Positions 30,693 to 50,700 of a stretch of 64,000 nucleotides of DNA are shown here, piece by piece. A program made the translations under genes and the position numbers. Below the pieces are notes generated by a model. It was not told the origin of the DNA. It saw nothing but the letters and a program-made list of their open reading frames with translations, and did not search any database. Numbering within the stretch: position 1 is the stretch's first letter; each line of letters opens with the position of its first letter. Source of the stretch: Acanthopleura granulata (Eukaryota > Mollusca > Polyplacophora > Chitonida > Chitonidae); the NCBI GenBank assembly GCA_016165875.1, contig JABBOT010000022.1, forward strand, positions 3,561,333 to 3,625,332. Direction: 5' to 3'.

Positions 30693-32091
30693 GTCGCCCC
30701 GTGCTAGAGTCTGCTAATCCCCGACCAATAGCTGAAAGTCATGGGGTCTGAAATGGTACTCGAAGTTATTAGAAATATTCAAAGTATGGTCATTAGCCCA
30801 TCAACTTGACCAGACCAATCAAATAAGAGTTGTAGAATAGTACTAAATTTGGGGTGTTTGTGAAGACTAGTGCAGTTCTTTTGTTCGTCACGCTACCGGA
30901 TGAGAGCACCCTCGTCTTCACTAAGCTGATTTGGCAGTTTAAGAAATGATGGCTCTTTCATAAGTGTCGGAAGCTGTCGTGACCTGGGGTGGGTGGGGGT
31001 GGGGGGCAGATGGACCATCACAGCCAACTTTAGACGAGAATCCAGGGGCCGCCTAGACCCCGGATGCCCGGACCACCCAGATGCTTGGAGACGCATTCTG
31101 ATCAATATTAAGCCACTAAAGTGAAGATCTGAAATGTTTTGTATAATTAGAGTAGGCCTCATTTTAGCTGGTTCCTTTACGATATCCTGCTTAAAATTTT
31201 AACTGTCAAGTATTATGTTATATTAGCAGATATGTATTGTGAAATATTGATTCATACCAGTGGTTATTGTACGGTACATAATAAATAAAAGTGACAATAT
31301 CTCTATATGTTAAGTTCTGTCATTAGGCTATCATTAAAAATAATGTATGTGCATGGGAGAAGAAATATTCTGACACTTTAATCACAGACATGGACTCTGA
31401 ATGCAGAGGAAAAACGCCATTGTAATTTAAATCAATAAACATCAGGATTTTAAGGCTACTGATTTATGAGTTATTTTGGTTTCTTTTTTAATTTCTTTCC
31501 AGGCACACGTGTACGCCAACCCATAAGGACCACATATAAGGACACAATTTCTGACAGAAAAACACACTGGTAGTAGGCTGGTAGACTAGACTATTTTGCT
31601 GTTGTTATAGTTACATTTGTTTTTTAACTTTAATAACCTTTGTATTCAGAAACGAATGAAAATGAACTTGAATCTTTTGACTGGGAAAACTCCAATATGG
31701 CAAATGCAGACGCGAAGCATTTTATCATGCATGAATATTCGTATCTCTTACACGTCACATAGCTTACAAAAATCAGCACACGGAATTCCCCCGATTTGAA
31801 AAGAACATCAACATTAATTTTTTTCAAAAGCATTTGGTTGGATGATTCACCTCCACGTTTGAAGTTATTTCCTGATTGTTCAATGTTGACATCAATTAGC
31901 CCTCTGCTATTTCAGGTGGGAAAATTAAAAGTGAAAAATTTACCTAACTTAATTTAGGTATCCCTCTGAATCCTTCATTCACTTACTTTCGGTACAAACT
32001 TGTTGTAAAAAATAAAATCTCACATTTACATGTTCCAAAAGAAAATATTATGCAGGTAATTGTTAAAATGTAATACCAATTAGGGACCGGG

Positions 32092-32150
32092 TCCTCGGTG
32101 GCCGAGTACAGTGCAGGCGCTCGGCTACAGATCACCGTATAGCCGTAATA
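32092..32150 (+). repeat. tRNA-like SINE head fragment upstream of FDX2
   Basis: GGTGGCCGAGTACAGTG followed by GGCGCTCGGCTACAG resembles the D-arm region of a tRNA, with a possible A box, as found at the head of many SINEs. No B box or folded tRNA follows, so it is not a tRNA gene. Confidence 0.35.
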
Positions 32151-32492
32151 CAGCATACATATAGTAAAGTACCACTATCTTTTAATTTGTCGTAGCTTTT
32201 CTGGATATTTGGGCCATTCTCTTTAATACACATGTATTGTCCTACAAAATCCTAGACTTATACACTAGGCCTAGATTGTGGTGTCATATAATGGATATCA
32301 TAAGCAGCTTTTGCGTCAGAAAGATATATATGTGGCCGTGCTGGGGCGAATTTCAACCTTTGTTTGTCACTGACCAAAGCACTTCGTAGCATTGTAGAAC
32401 TGTACCCCCGGTTCCGACGCCTATGTCTTTTCAGTAGTATACCTACGTACCCAAGTACGAAGTTGCGGCTTGAAATAAACATTAATTCCAAG

Positions 32493-38896
<6,404 letters not shown>

Positions 38897-39223
38897 CCCA
38901 TGTCCAAGGTGGATTCTCCTATACCAGACTGACTGTGATACAATACCTGTAAATACCTGCTTTTAGAAACCCAGGATGATTATAAGCCATGCTAGTCTCT
39001 CAGAAATCCATACTGTCTGGTGTTATCTGGTGTCAGACCAACAACCCAGTGATTAAATTCTCAAAGTTTAGAATGAAGACATCAAGTGTTTCAAATTGGA
39101 GATTTTATTGGATCACACAGGCACTTTTACCTTCTTGCAGATGTTTTTCTGATAGAACTGTAAACAAACTGTTCACAGGTAGGTTTTATCTCTCATAACA
39201 GGTGGCGCTGTGAATTAGGACTT

Positions 39224-39570
39224 TCACATCGCAAGTCTTTTGTTGCGCAACATGAAACATATTGCTTTTTGCAGCGCAATATGTTTTGTTGGTGAATCTG
39301 CAGTGAAATGATCGGCATGACTTAATATGCGTTTATGCGGCTTACAGGGAGTTAGTATCTCCTCTTTAAGACTTGAGCCCTGTGACAAACTGTCTTCATC
39401 TTCTACCTGTTCCATTGCATTACTTGACTTACAGGTAGTATCAGAGCCCTCAGAGTCACATAATATGCGTTTACCCGGCTTACAGGGAGTTATTATCTCC
39501 TCTTCAAGACTTGAGCCCTGTGACAAACTGTCTTCATCTTCTACCTGTTCCATTGCATTACTTGACTTAC
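39224..39570 (-). other. Unassigned repeat-containing reading frame downstream of FDX2
   Basis: The minus strand is open for about 110 codons with two near-identical 46-residue blocks (138-bp DNA repeats), each with MEQVEDEDSLSQGSS then TPCKP and KRIL. Composition is acidic then basic, like a linker in a nuclear protein. Both the repeat conservation and the lack of stops could be by chance from recent duplication. No family is recognised; it could be an exon of an unseen gene or part of a mobile element. Confidence 0.3.
39245..39295. repeat. Short inverted repeat (hairpin)
   Basis: AAACATATTGC and GCAATATGTTT form a perfect 11-bp stem around a loop of about ten bases. It lies within the unassigned minus-strand reading frame. 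Confidence 0.6.
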
Positions 39571-39769
39571 AGTGATGAAATATATTGGTACTTTTGTCGG
39601 TAAAGTAGACATAATTTACTTATCCTGTCATTGTGAACTTCAGATTTTTAGGTAGTGTTGCTACTGAACAGTACACTGGATGCTTAACACAGCTGAATTC
39701 TTGGAGACGAACACCAAGTATGTGTGGGTATGTGTGCGTGTGTGCTTGGCATGTTATTACAGGCATAAA

Positions 39770-40785
39770 GTGTTAGCTGACTCATCTACACCTGTAAAGC
39801 CAGTCGTTGAGCCACTGACTCCCCTACACCTGTAAGGCCTGTTGTTGAGCCGCTGACTCATCTACACCTGTAAAACAGCTGACTTGCCTACACCTGTAAG
39901 GCCTGTTGTTGAGCCACTGACTCCCCTACACCTGTAAGGCCTGTTGTTGAGCCACTGACTCCCCTACACCTGTAAAGCCAGTCGTTGAGCCACTGACTCC
40001 CCTACACCTGTAAAGCCAGTCGTTGAGCCACTGACTCCCCTACAACTGTAAAGCCAGTCGTTGAGCCACTGACTCCCCTACAACTGTAAAGCCAGTCGTT
40101 GAGCCACTGACTCCCCTACAACTGTAAAGCCAGTCGTTGAGCCACTGACTCCCCTACACCTGTAAGGCCTGTTGTTGAGCCACTGACTCCCCTACACCTG
40201 TAAGGCCTGTTGTTGAGCCGCTGACTCATCTACACCTGTAAAACAGCTGACTTGCCTACACCTGTAAAGCCAGTCGTTGAGCCACTGACTCCCCTACACC
40301 TGTAAGGCCTGTTGTTGAGCCACTGACTCCCCTACACCTGTAAAGCCAGTCGTTGAGCCACTGACTCCCCTACAACTGTAAAGCCAGTCATTGAGCCACT
40401 TACTCCCCTACACCTGTAAGGCCTGTTGTTGAGCCGCTGAGTCGCCTACACCTGTAAGGCCTGTTGTTGAGCCACTGACTCCCCTACACCTGTAAAGCCA
40501 GTCGTTGAGCCACTGACTCCCCTACAACTGTAAAGCCAGTCATTGAGCCACTGACTCCCCTACACCTGTAAGGCCTGTTGTTGAGCCGCTGAGTCGCCTA
40601 AACCTGTAAGGCCTGTTGTTGAGCCGCTGACTTATCTACACCTGTAAGGCCTGTTGTTGAGCCGCTGACTTATCTACACCTGTAAGGCCTGTTGTTGAGC
40701 CGCTGACTTGCCTACACCTGTAAGGCCTGTTGTTGAGCCACTGAGTCGCCTAAACCTGTAAGGCCTGTCATTGATTCACTAAACA
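39770..40785 (+). repeat. 38-bp minisatellite with higher-order structure, about 26 copies
   Basis: Units read CACTGACTCCCCTACACCTG followed by either TAAAGCCAGTCGTTGAGC or TAAGGCCTGTTGTTGAGC. A variant block with TAAAACAGCTGACTTGCC appears near 39870 and again near 40238, 368 bp apart, so part of the array has been duplicated as a larger unit. Confidence 0.92.
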
Positions 40786-41239
40786 GATGTTCATTGTGAA
40801 AAACAAGATTCCTCACTCAGTTCATGTAATATCCTTTACCACATTACCATAATGGCCCCTTAAACTTTACAACTCTTATAAGGGTATAGAGAGCACAGAT
40901 TTTAATGGATTTATTGTGTCCATCTGGTGGTCAGTTTAAGATGTCTTGGATCGATCTTGTTTTCTTCACTCAGATACTGACTTTGTTATACACAGGCTCA
41001 TGGCATAACCTTGTATAGTATTTATTTATTCATAATATTTAATGCCCTACTCAGGAACATTTGTCACTTATATGATGGCAGACAGGTTTATGGGTGGAGG
41101 AAACTGTTCTGCATGAAGCAAACCTCTGCCCGTCACCAAGCTCCTGACAAATCCCCTGACTTAAGGCTGCAGCTGAATCTGCCACCACATTAATCAGGGG
41201 CAGTTCAGCCCCAGCAAGGAACAGGCTGATAGTCGGTGA

Positions 41240-41445
41240 TGTCTAAGCAACATAAAGAATCCATGCTGACTCATTGGCAGTCTTAAGCAATGTAAAGAAT
41301 CCCTACTGACTCATTGGCAGTTTTAAAGCAATGTAAAGAATCCCTACTGACTCATTGGCAGTTTTAAAGCAATGTAAAGAATCCCTACTGACCTGTTGGC
41401 GGTCTTAAGTGGCATAAAGAATCCTTACCGACTCATTGGCAGCCT
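41240..41445 (+). repeat. 41-bp tandem repeat, about 5 copies
   Basis: Copies contain AAAGAATCCCTACTGACTCA and TTGGCAGT, with AAGCAATGTA between them. Edge copies are diverged. SINE-like fragments (family A) flank it near 41015-41100 and 41450-41630. Confidence 0.85.
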
Positions 41446-44400
41446 TTGAGCCTGTGAGGTCACAAGCTCAGACTCAGCTGTCGGTACTTTGCTTGCGACT
41501 ACCAGCTGTGGGGGTTTGTCAGGTACCTGGGGAATTGCGTTGGTTTCCTCTGATGCTCATCCTTTCCCTCTACCCACACACCTTACGGCTGTCTTAATCT
41601 CTCTTGAGTGAGACCTAAATCAAATATACCAATAAGTAAGTTATGCGAACAAATTTGTTGCAAGCTTTGATTGTGACATGTATAAACCTCAGGTTTAGCT
41701 GTATATGTGTGTATATTTACATAGAAGTTGTCTCTTGCATCCGTAACTTGTGACTATCATAAATAACATAAACTTTTGCCCCCAAAAATGCATTTATAAA
41801 ATGCAAATAAATGTCACTAAACATTATATTTGGAGCTAAAACTATATTATTGAGTAGGATATCATCCTGCCTTCCAAACAAACCTAAATACATGTTTCTA
41901 AAATTATTAGAACCCTCAGAGTCAAGGAAATATGAGCCACCTAGTCATGGACGAAAGTTTAGGTCATTTAGGGTAAGTCTCCATAGCAACCAAAGTTGAC
42001 AGATGTTGGTGACAGACTGTGGGATAGAAAATCCTAAATAATGTAAACGACAGCCAAATACGTAACTAATTTGAAATATTTTGTCCTGTCATTTTGTAAA
42101 GATGTACGGAAGCATTAATTAGTGTTAATTTTTTGAGATTATCAGATGTCATAGTCAGATGTAGCTTCTTGATAGAGTATTATATCCCGTTCTTAGATCA
42201 AATTACACTGGCAGTAATGGCCTGTTATAAATATTTTGTCTTGTGGTTTTCCTTCTCCTTTTTAAACCATGTAGTGGGATTGAAAATAACGCAAAAAAAA
42301 AACAAAACAAAAAAAAAAAAACAGGGGTATTTCCATAATGTACCATTAACTGTGCCTTAGGTATGTAACTGTTGGGTGGTAACCATGAGGAGTTAATTTT
42401 TTAGTGGTTTTGTTTTAAAAGCAATTCCCACACTCCAATCAACCGTGCAGTGGTAAATGTTCTGTATGAGTGCAGGGCCTCATGCACACTTTTAGTGTAT
42501 ATACTTGTATGCTTTTCACCACTTTGAACAGTAATATGGGTTTGTATCATATCCTTGTCAATCTCTGTGAAGTGGATGTCAACAAATCCCAGGTTTAATA
42601 TATGCATATTTGCTGATAATATTTTATGAACTGTTGTGTGCAGAATTTTTTTTTTTATAGAAGTGAAAGTGTTTTAAAGTAATGGCATAAAATGTACATA
42701 AGTACAAAATTCAGCTGTGTATCTGAGGCTTAATCTAATGTTGATAACACTATATTGTTGACTTGAAGGGTTAGTTTATCAATAACCCTGAGAACTGTCA
42801 CTCTTTGGTGAAATGGAAATCTTGATATTTCACATAGGATGTAATAATAAAGCCACAACACAAAGGTGAGCTAAACTGTTATTTTTGCAATGTATGCAGG
42901 TGGAGGAAATAAGTGCACATAAATCAGGCAGGAAATCCGCTCTATAATTTAACTGAAACCATTTTTTTTTTTTTCAAATCATGTGTATACATGAATATGT
43001 GTAACTCTTAACGTCCATATTTGGCGGGAGTGTCTCATTTAAAAACGAAAATAATGTGTGAATTTCCACCCTTATTGGATGTGATGTTCATGTATGTGTG
43101 TGGATGTCTATGCTTCATCTGGTAACCATGGCAATGTTGCAGGTGAATCTGGGTTGCAGCTGTGTCAGCTTATTAATGCAGGAAACAATTAGCACATGCA
43201 GAGCATTCTTTCACTCAGACATGAACTTGTTTACCTGTGGAACTGCCACAAGTCACCTGCCCCTGTACATACTTCAGCCCAGGGAGTTTAACCTTGTACC
43301 CATATCTGTGGAGTTCCTGGTTTACTTACCAGTCACTGGGTACACCTGTGTTATTGGCTGCTGTGTGAAATAAGCAAATCTGGGCTGTGCTGAATTTTTT
43401 GTTAGAATTGTTCACTATGCATTCAAATGTGACCGTGAATTATGATTCCTTGCGATTCGCGCGTTTCCACTGTGCGCCAAGGTGGCAAAGTCTGCTGATT
43501 TTTAAGTCAGCTCTTCCCAGATTTTTCAACCATAAACCTGTCTGCTGGCATAATAGTGGAAACATTTTTTCGTTTAATCTGATATTCGTTTGATGCCATA
43601 GTCCAACATTTTTCCCTTATAATCTTTGGAAGCCAGCATGTTATGGGTGGAGGAAAGTGGAGGGTCCAGAGGAACCGCCAATCTTTGACGTGTTATAATG
43701 GCAAACTTTTTCATGTGTGACATATCATCTTTGCGGAAGGCAAGTTTCTCCATTGCACTTCATGTTAACTAAGACAACACCAGAGAGCATTGTCAGTCAC
43801 TTATTAAAACAAACTTCTGTGGAAAAAATGGCAAAGGATTCTTGAAAATTCTCTGTGCAGAAAAATTTTGAGTGGAGGTATGGTAAAGTACCATTTACAT
43901 ATACTTTAGTAAAAACCCTTTACAATAAATAATGCAATTGTGCTTTACTGCCCTATGAAGCCTCCAAGCCCCTTCACATTTACCTTTTGTCTCAGTTTTT
44001 CTTGACTTACATTTTCATGTCTTCTGGTTGATCCTATCTGAGTTGCTATGAAGCCATCCTCATGGCTGATCCTCAAAATGGTGACTGGCCTACAAAGTCT
44101 GTTATATACGTTGCCATGGCAACTGAACGTGGCTGCAGCTTAATAAGCCCATGGTCTCTGTGATCTGTTGATGAAGCAATTATACACTTGTGTACTCTTG
44201 ATAGTTTGATGGTATGTTGTCTTAATAGGCAGGTTTGATTGTTGAATCCTCAAGGCATTTGCCGCTATTAAAGTGAAGTAGAACCTTATTCAGAGCTGCT
44301 AATTCTAAAATCGATGTGTAAAAGACAAGGTGTCAGAAACAGCAGAAAGCAAGCTAAGACTCAGCACTTACAAGGATTATAACAGAAATAAAAATTCTGT

Positions 44401-44655
44401 GCCTGGGGTTGACTGTGTGATCAAACCTCTGAGGTGCAATCAAGCATTGAGTTAAACCCGTAATCTCTAAGCTGCCAGGTGTACGTTAATGTAATGGGTT
44501 CGTTACGTCCTTAACCGCTGTATGCAGATTTATTTGGGGCTTATGAACCTTTATTTTATGCGGAAAGTCTGAAGTGCATATTGACAGGTGTATATTGTGT
44601 GTGTGTTAGCTTCAGTGCAAGTTTAGGAGAGTTTTTTTTTTCATATGAATCTGAC

Positions 44656-44789
44656 AGTTGTCAGAGTGAGTACATGGTGACGATTATGTTACAGCTTTCT
44701 GTCGGTTTGTAAATAGGCCTACAGTTGTCAGAGTGAGTACATGGTGACGATTATGTTACAGCTTTCTGTCGGTTTGTAAATAGGCCTAC
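44656..44789 (+). repeat. Perfect 67-bp tandem duplication
   Basis: Two identical copies, starting AGTTGTCAGAGTGAGTACAT and ending AAATAGGCCTAC, at 44656-44722 and 44723-44789. Absence of differences means a recent event. Confidence 0.95.
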
Positions 44790-47597
44790 ATGTATATAAT
44801 CTATAGCTTATATAAATTGCTTTTTATTTATTGCTTGTGTTAAAATGCATGTCTTGCTCAAAAGGCTGTGGCTCAATTGCTCCAAGTATATTTTGGATAG
44901 TTTGGATGTCGAAGTGGCTCTGGTTTATTTATATGACTGTCAACTGCTACATTTCTTTGAACATAAAGGAATTGAAGGGACACACCAGGTACGGGTTCAA
45001 GTCTGGCATTGGACACGCAATTTGTACACAGCATTGAAAGGAGCCTGTTTGGTGAAAATTGAAAGCATTGCAGTTCAGCCCAAAGCAATAACACTGCATG
45101 AAACCCCGCCCCCAAAACGTAATGTTCTGTGGCTGAAAAGCCTAGGAGCCCTTCTATGTATAGAGATCCACTAACAACTGCTAATGAGCCTAGTGCTGGA
45201 AGCTGCATCAGGTACACTGGCCACAAATTATGTTCTCATAGATACCTGTATATCGACTACAGGTAAGATTATATCTCGTCACGACAATTGAATCATCACC
45301 CACTTTGCAGTGAGCCATATTCATTCATTCAAAAAGATTTTTGTGAGTGACACTGGGAAGACAAACAGTTAAATGCATTTACTGTATTTCGTCTATGGTT
45401 CGCCTTTTTTCAGGTGAGACAATTTGCTTCATTGAATAGACTCCTCAACCTTTAAGCAGGACATCTTAAGATTTTTGAGAAGGGCTCTAGTGTTGGGGAC
45501 AAAAGTATCAAGTTAAGGCCTATATGCACCGGTACTTTTGAAAGTGATGGTTTTACATGCCAAACTTCAGGTGAAGTACTTGCCACGGTGTGTCTGAAAT
45601 ACTACTCATGAGCCATAATCATTCATTCATTCCTGTGAAATACAGCACGTGGACTAGCTGATTATTTCAATGAGGAACTATATTTGTGGTTTTCGAACTT
45701 TACTGTGATATAAGGTTGGCCTAAAGATCAAAGGTCAATATTGTCAGCTAAAATTGTGTACGTAAATCAGCAGTTGGTATTTCTAGTACATAATCAATAA
45801 ACATGGTCACTTTTAAATGATAAAAAATTCGACTTGGAAAGGCTTTTTGTTGTCTTCTTGACTTGTAGATGAGTACGTGTACAGTTGTCGGTTTTCATGT
45901 CCGTTTATAGTGATATGCTGAACTGGTTTTCAATATGCTGCAGTCATCCAAGACATTACACACAGACAGACAGACAGGGCCATGACAGTAGGCTCTCTGG
46001 CTTCATTGTACCAACATGTATCACACTGTTACCACAACTTGTATCATGTTCTCCCCACATGCCCCATTGGATGTCCATTGTCCTTGATGACATATGCACC
46101 TGAGCCGACTGCAAAGCTGGGCATTACATTGATTTGAGAATGGAAGCTCGTTATTGTAAATTGGGTGGGTGAGCCCTGGCATAACACTGTTGCTATGTAG
46201 TTGTTTACCTCATTATATAGAATGTTCAGCGATCCAGTTCTAAGCCATTGTGCTCGGTCACCGGTACAGTCAACGCTGCTTAAATGGTTAGCTGTGTAAA
46301 GCCATAAATTTTGTAAATATACAGGCTGTGGATGAGTCGGCTTCACACTGAATCCCACTTTTATAATCTAATTGCATTTGTTGCCCTAACCCACATGTAC
46401 CCTAGCCAAGTAGTAGAACAGTAATGGTTTTTAGTTTATTTTGTGCAGTGTTTCTTTTTTCTTCTTTCTGTGTGCATATAATAATACCTTGTAACTGTAT
46501 ATGCTGGTTTTTAAAGGCAACGGGCTTGATCGAGTCTAATGTGTTGAATGCAAATATTTTCTTGCATATTGATTGACAAAAGTGACATGCTGCAGAATGT
46601 GTAGGTATAATGTAGATAATAGTATGTGCACATATGGAGAAATAAAACTGATACATGACTCAAACAATTGGTCTTGTGGGTTTTTTTCTGGTTATTAATC
46701 TGTGTGTAATATTGATTCCATAATGTACAGTGTGGACCTATTTCTCTGGCTTGACTGATGGCTACGTACATGTCACAGCAAGGAAGGTTTGTCAGTGACT
46801 TACTGTTCACCTTGAACACTTCAGTTAAAACCATCACTTAGTTTCAATACATACAGATCCTGCGCTCTGCGTAAGATCAGAAACTATTCATTTGCAGCTA
46901 CTACAGTCTCCTCATCCCATAATCACACACTACCATTGTGTACAATTCCTAAGTATGGCAGTAAACAATGAAGAAAACTATGTTTATACATGACTGGTAC
47001 ATCCATAGTATATGCAATATGTCTACATGTAGGCCTATCTATATTTCAGACACCTGTTAATGTATTAATTTTATAACTGAATTCATTTCAATGGCATTCA
47101 AAACATGAATCTTGACAGTTTACTGGAAACGTTAGCTCAGATTTCTGTAACAATTAAGTCTTGTCCTAGCCGCTGAGAGGTCGGTAAGACCACTCGGGGA
47201 ATTTAAAGTCTGTGTATGCCAAAGATAGCAGCCATTGCTTGTAGCTGTCGGACAAGACGCCTGACCGTTGCAATGGGTATAGGAACTCCACTCAGCTTTT
47301 AATCAGAGCAAGTCATTTCAACAATGGCACCCAAATGGAAGGTCAGTTAGTCTATCCTGTCTTCTGAAGGCTGTTCAGTTACTTCAGTGAAATGTGATGC
47401 AAACAGATGCTGATCAGTTAATTGTTTTGATTACTTTATTGCCGAGAAAAACAATGGACAGTGCATCCTGTTCTTCCAGCCTTTATTCTCATGCCATAAT
47501 TGAATGACTAAAAGTAGAATCTGAATAGGATTATTAGGCATTATTCTCATTAAGCTGCCATTGAATAGGTTCAAATTTTACATCGGGCCCTGGCAAC

Positions 47598-47757
47598 ATG
47601 TGTTAAAGACATATTTTGTCAACGACGTGTTAAAGATATGTTTTGTCATCGACATGTGTTAAGGACATTTTGTCATCGATGTGTTAAGGATATATTTTTC
47701 CATCTACGTGTTAAGGATATATTTTTCCATCTACTTGTTAAGGACATGTTTTGTTAT
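47598..47757 (+). repeat. Degenerate tandem repeat of about 31 bp, 5-6 copies
   Basis: Copies share GTGTTAAGGAYATNTTTT followed by CATCGACGTG or CATCTACGTG. Spacing varies by a few bases and copies are diverged. Confidence 0.75.
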
Positions 47758-50700
47758 TGTATTACAATTCGACCAAATTGGCTGCTTTGTTTCTTTTTCA
47801 GCCATTGAATGCTGTACTCCAACATGTTAACTTACTTGATGCTAAATTATGGGTGGTGAGAACTGGACAAAACCCACTGACCATTAGCAAGTTTCACAGG
47901 TGAATGTACCAGAATGGTACTGGACCTATGCCCTGAGTTATCCACTGACTGAAAGACACACAATGGAAGCACTTCAACCAAATGTCTGCAATCTGCTCCC
48001 CCAGTCTACTCGGTGAACAACAGTGGTAATTATATGGCTTGCTGCAGCCTGTGAACTTGATATCTGAGTACTCAGGTACTGAGGCCGAGTTAGCGAGAAT
48101 GAATAGCTGAAATCCCTGATCTGTCAGGTTATTATACTAGATCCACTCATCACCTATTCATGTGTCGACAGATAATTCATATGCTGTGGATGCTTTGCCT
48201 TATTATTTATTGTATTATATCAGCGAGAACCAGTAGCATTTGTGCAGATCATTTGCTGAAAACCTCCAGTTATCTGTACAGATCTGGTATCTTTCTGTGT
48301 GATTTGGCAACATTTGAATTCAGGCCGATTGATTTTCATCTGTTAACATGCATAACCTGTCAATATCAATATGCTGGCCGATTGCAGATGTACATACCTT
48401 ACCTCCTGGCAATGTTAATCAAGCCAACTAACAGGTGACTATAGCAGAACAGGTTCTTAGAGATGTTCAAGTTCTGTAGGATAGAAGCTATCATGCCTCA
48501 AACCTGTGGGTCACAGCTGACTGCCGTGTACAAGCTTTTCTGCATTTCTCATCCAGGCTTCTGTAATGTTGGCCACTGCCTATGACACCTGCCTTCTTGA
48601 ATAGCAAGTGGCACGAATAGTAACCAGGAAACAGCGAGAAACTATGGATAAGTCACAAGGTTTCTTTAAGGCCAAACTACAAATTGCATGCACCTACATG
48701 TACAGAAAAACATGTATTACAGTGTAATAGAAAGCAAAAATCACCAGGTATTTACTCTTGATAACTTTGAGATGAAAACGTTTGGAGTTCAGGTGTATAT
48801 AAACCGCATAAATTTACATTTGAAACAGCACTGAATTTACAGCAGATCAAGTGAGAAAACAGAAAAGATTCAATCTGGCTCAGGTAAACCTCATTCACAT
48901 CTCTGGATAGGACTGAACTCAAATACATGAGTTCAGTCCCATGGGCTTATATATGGTGACCATGGACCAAGATCATCACACTGACAAGCCTCAAAACAGG
49001 ATCATCTCTAGAAATCACTCAGAAGCATTTCTTGAAGTAATCCAGTCTTTTGACATGGAATCTTTTAACATGAGCCACTCTCTTGACAAACATTTTCACT
49101 ACACCAGAGGTCATTCCTTCATCCCCGGAGAATTGTCTTTGAAATCTTGATGGGTAATTTGAGGTCAGCTCCAGTAGTTATGTATGTGTTCACATAACAC
49201 ATTTCTACCAATGAAATGCCAGACAGAAAAGAGCAGTTGTGACCGGTGACGATGTCCATTTTAAGTATGAGAGGCAGACATAATCCTACAACAGCAATTT
49301 AGAAACATGTGACTGAAGGTATGCCCTAAGAAATTTCATTGGATTACCTAGTCAAACCTCTAACTGGGTTGAACTAGCTGCAGTATTCAAAACATTCAAG
49401 CGATGGCCTCAAGTAAAATGAATAAGAACTACTGACATTGTGAAGATGCAAAAAAGGGACCCTCAGTGATAGTTCGAGTTTCAACGCTAAAGATGATATA
49501 TTATATATATGCCGTCTTTGGTGAGTGGAGTGCAGTGCCAGATGACATGGACTTTTGCAGGATAGTGTAGCTAGTGTGATGTTTCCACTTTAGTTAAAGG
49601 CCATCTTGCTTTTCTAAAAAGCTCCCAGAAATCCCATGCTTTCAATTTCAGTTTACCACTAAATCATTCGTCATATGCTTGCTCTATTAAAATATATGTA
49701 CTCTATGAATTTAGAAATGCCAATAAAATCAACAACTATGTAGTTACTTTTCATCAATCATTATTGATTTAGGAATGTTTCAAAGTGTGCCACACACAAT
49801 CTGGCAGCTCACAAATCAACAAACAATTTATCTTAACGGATTTGTAAAGATTTGAAGCTTGCAAAGGTTTGAACTCTAAATAAATCCCAATGAGGTGGTT
49901 AGAAAGCCAAGCACTACTGATGTACCCCTGATTGATCTGGCTGGTGTCTGCGGAAGCTACATGTTCACAGACACAGGGATCACCGAGGAAATGTAACCGT
50001 GTCAAAATATTTGGCACACTACTACATAATCATGCAATCACACACTACCAAGATTTACTTGAATATGACATTTCAGGTAGAACCAACAAAGATTATTCAT
50101 GACAAGAAAACAGTGATGTGGAAGTGGTCAGCAAATGCATGTTTCCTTTAATAAAATTTAATAGATTCAAAAAGGGTTACAACAGTAGAACACATACATG
50201 TATATAACAAATATATGCCTAAACAATCTCTGAGGAAAAAAATGTAAGAGTAAAAATGAATAATTAATTTAATACTAAATGATTCTAATCATATTCAAAT
50301 TTTTTTTAGAAATGGAGTTAATGACTTTAAAATATCAGGCTGGAGTCTGACCAGTTCAGTTAGGTTCAGGTGTGCTGTATCACTGATTTCTACCTCCTCC
50401 ATCCACTCCTCCGGACCACATACATGCACAACCCTCTGACTACAACGTTTATGTATTTGATCTTAAGATGTTTTAAAACAATGGTTATTTCTTCTTTTTC
50501 GTATCAAATTCTTTCATGATTTCTAGGAACCCAATAATTCTGTAGGGCAACATATTTGACAGTCAGAACCAGCTGACTGTATTGTCCATGACCGAGATTG
50601 CTATCAATTCACATGTTTAACTAGCCAAACATAAAAAAAAGATATAAAAAAAACAAAACAAAACAAAAAACAATTAACAAAGATTACGCTCGGACATAGA

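Larger units (their letters stand above)
27841..32492. other. Intergenic region between the Tudor gene and FDX2
   Basis: No gene is seen. It holds homopolymer runs (28660-28685 and 29595-29615), a SINE-like stretch near 29760-30060, a short MITE near 30558-30692, and a tRNA-like fragment near 32092-32150. The FDX2 promoter should lie in the last few hundred bases; no TATA box at a fitting place was identified. Confidence 0.55.

Noticed and set aside
43098..43373. A 91-codon open frame with hydrophobic stretches
   Set aside because: No recognisable family, no acceptor or donor fitting it, and no supporting neighbour.
44845..45226. Overlapping open frames of about 110 codons on both strands
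   Set aside because: No domain, no splice context and no repeat or codon pattern suggesting selection; open on both strands by chance.
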